From Ulva prolifera (Eukaryota > Chlorophyta > Ulvophyceae > Ulvales > Ulvaceae), in assembly GCA_023078555.1 (NCBI GenBank), contig CM041198.1, forward strand, positions 10,607,874 to 10,671,873: a stretch of 64,000 bases of DNA, in the 5' to 3' direction. The notes beneath the pieces were generated by a model. That model was not told the origin of the DNA and did not search any database. It saw only the letters and a list, made by a program, of their open reading frames with translations. The position numbers and the translations under genes are program-made. Numbering within the stretch: position 1 is the first letter of the stretch; each line of letters begins with the position of its first letter. This document shows positions 62,375 through 64,000 of the stretch, piece after piece.

Positions 62375-64000
62375 TCAAACTAAAGTGCGGGCCTGCTCCA
62401 ATTTCTTCTGTATCAGCTCAACTCTCTCCTTGAGCTCTGATGCCTGATGTCTCACTTCTTGAACAACCTTCTCGGGCGCATTGTCAACAAACTTGGGGTT
62501 TGACAGCCGGCCTTCCAGCCCAGAGAGCTCCTTCTGAACCTTGTCCTGCTGCTTCTCCAGCCGCGTGATCTCCTTGGCTGCATCAAACAAGCCCTTCAAC
62601 GGCAGCACAACTTCAATCCCCTCTTGCACAACGAGCTCAACAGCGCCCTCGCCCCCTGCAGCTTCTGAGACGCTCGAAACGACCTGCACCCGTGTAGCCA
62701 CACACTTAACATCCCATGCGCCACCGGCCTTGCAACGGATATCATCATGCCCAACAACATGCGCAAGTGCGGCCCGCACCGAGGCAGAGCTGGTGTCGAT
62801 TTTGGCCAGCAGGCAGATGGATACGAGCTCGTCTGCCACAATGTCCCTGAGCTTGCTGTCCTCAATGCACAGGACAGCTGCCACCTTCTTTGAGATCTCG
62901 ACGTTGTACTCGGACCTTGCATTCCTGACAGCAGTGACAATCTGCTTGAGGATGTCAAACTGGCTTCGAGCCCCTTCGCAGCGAGGCAGCCCGGTAGCCG
63001 GCCATGCAGCCGACATCAAGGCATCACCATGGTGGGGAATCGTTTTCCAGAGCCGCTCTGTGACGTACGGGATGAACGGGTGCCACAGGCGGGTGCTTGC
63101 CTCGAGCACATACGCCAAGACCGTCTGGGTGCAGTGCTTATGCTCCGCATCATCAGAGTATAGCCGTGACTTGGCGATCTCAATATACCAGTCCGCAAAG
63201 TCGAACCAGAAGAACTCGTACAGGAGCTTCCCTGCCTCTCCAAATTCGTACGCCTCCAGTGCCGCCGTCACCGCATCGGTCACCCTGCAGCACTAGTACC
63301 ACGTTCATGCTCACCTCCAAGCCATCCACCCTGAGAACTCACACAAGAGGAGCAGGCTACGAGATATGAATGCAGCAAATGTGCATTCAGAACGAACAGC
63401 ATGAACGTAATGCCACACAATTGAGATCCTTGATCCCGCTATCCAGCAGGGCTAAACGCATCATGGTAGGGCAGGCAACCGCAGCAGCTTCGGGTTATGA
63501 TCCGAGGCTGGCACAGCCCGGAGGTCAGAAGGCGCACTCATGCAGACGGCTGAGGATCCACTGCTCAGGCAGCGGCAGGCTGTCAAGGTGCGTGGCCTCT
63601 GCGAACGAGGCGTCTGCGAGGCCTTGGTACGCCTCCTGCGACAGCTCTTGCGTGCCGAACTGCAGGAACTTGGCGGCGTTCCAGATCTTGTTGGTGAGAT
63701 TGCGTGATGAAGTCACGCGCTCCATCGAGAGGTTGACGTCCTGCCCGGGCGTGCTGCCGGTGGCGAGCGTGTACCGCAGCGCGTCGCAGCCACACGCGGA
63801 CGCCACATCCAGTGGGTCAACCACGTTGCCCAGCGACTTGGACATCTTGCGCCCCTGCACCCAACTTCCCCTCTTGTCATGGCCGTTGCAGCTTCCCGTG
63901 CGCACCAGGTACCCACCTCCGCCCCGGTGTCAACAAAGCGCAATAATGTGTGCCAGTGGCACTTCCCGCACCACGAACATGCCACGCATCTCGACATCCA
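62375..64000 (-). CDS. Valyl-tRNA synthetase, C-terminal half (bacterial/organellar type), partial
   Basis: Charges tRNA-Val. Exons: an incomplete one at the right edge (about 63950-64000), 63538-63854 and 62375-63284. The middle exon starts with the class I signature GRKMSKSLGNVVDPLDV and RYTLATGSTPGQDVNLS, and enters the anticodon-binding domain (LTNKIWNAAKFLQFG). The last exon completes that domain (FFWFDFADWYIEIAKSRLY, LWHPFIPYVTERLW) and ends in the C-terminal coiled-coil arm that contacts tRNA (EITRLEKQQDKVQKELSGLE, FVDNAPEKVVQEVR). The exon joint SRLHE|VTDA is phase-consistent (donor GTGCGC, acceptor GTGCTGCAG). The HIGH motif, the Rossmann core and any targeting peptide are outside the window. 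This form in plants is often dual-targeted; targeting cannot be judged here. Confidence 0.9.

Overview
The window is nuclear DNA of a eukaryote, most likely a green alga (Chlorophyta). The genes are dense in short introns with GT-AG borders. They include a plant-type CBP/p300 histone acetyltransferase (HAC class), a two-domain plastid-type co-chaperonin (Cpn20/21), a bacterial-type valyl-tRNA synthetase, RNA polymerase I subunit 2 and TAF5. No operons, rRNA genes or convincing tRNA genes were seen. The lineage call is an inference from gene families and style, not from a marker gene.

Left part (1-24.1 kb) is repeat-dominated. Bases 1-3065 are the 3' part of a Ty1/Copia retrotransposon (integrase tail, RT, RNase H, polypurine tract, 3' LTR). 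It sits inside an older partial copy (3066-5636) of a second element. A fuller copy of that second element lies at 17558-24115. It carries an intact-looking tyrosine recombinase and direct repeats in the order A1 ... B1A2 ... B2, with B1 and A2 abutting exactly. That is the split-direct-repeat layout of PAT/TOC-like (DIRS-order) elements, but no reverse transcriptase is visible. Between the two copies lie gene-poor DNA (5.6-15.6 kb) with microsatellites and a LINE relic, and a non-autonomous hAT-like DNA transposon (15614-16706) with a perfect 8-bp target-site duplication.

Middle part (24.6-49.5 kb) is the genic core. From left to right: NRPA2 (minus, 13 exons), a Cpn20-like co-chaperonin (minus), an unidentified multi-exon gene with membrane segments (minus, low confidence), a complete HAC-type acetyltransferase with KIX, TAZ1, PHD, KAT11, ZZ and TAZ2 modules (plus), and a large secreted/type I membrane protein with a Cys-rich GCC2/GCC3-like region and one transmembrane helix (minus).

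Right part: 49.5-58.5 kb is again repeat-rich. It holds a poly-C tract, an 81-bp tandem duplication, a 5'-truncated, frameshifted LINE (RT plus restriction-like endonuclease) and a truncated second copy of the hAT-like element. TAF5 (58501-61936, minus) and the 3' part of a valyl-tRNA synthetase gene (62375 to window end, minus) close the window.

Exon borders were placed by eye from splice consensus, reading phase and family knowledge. No alignment program was run.
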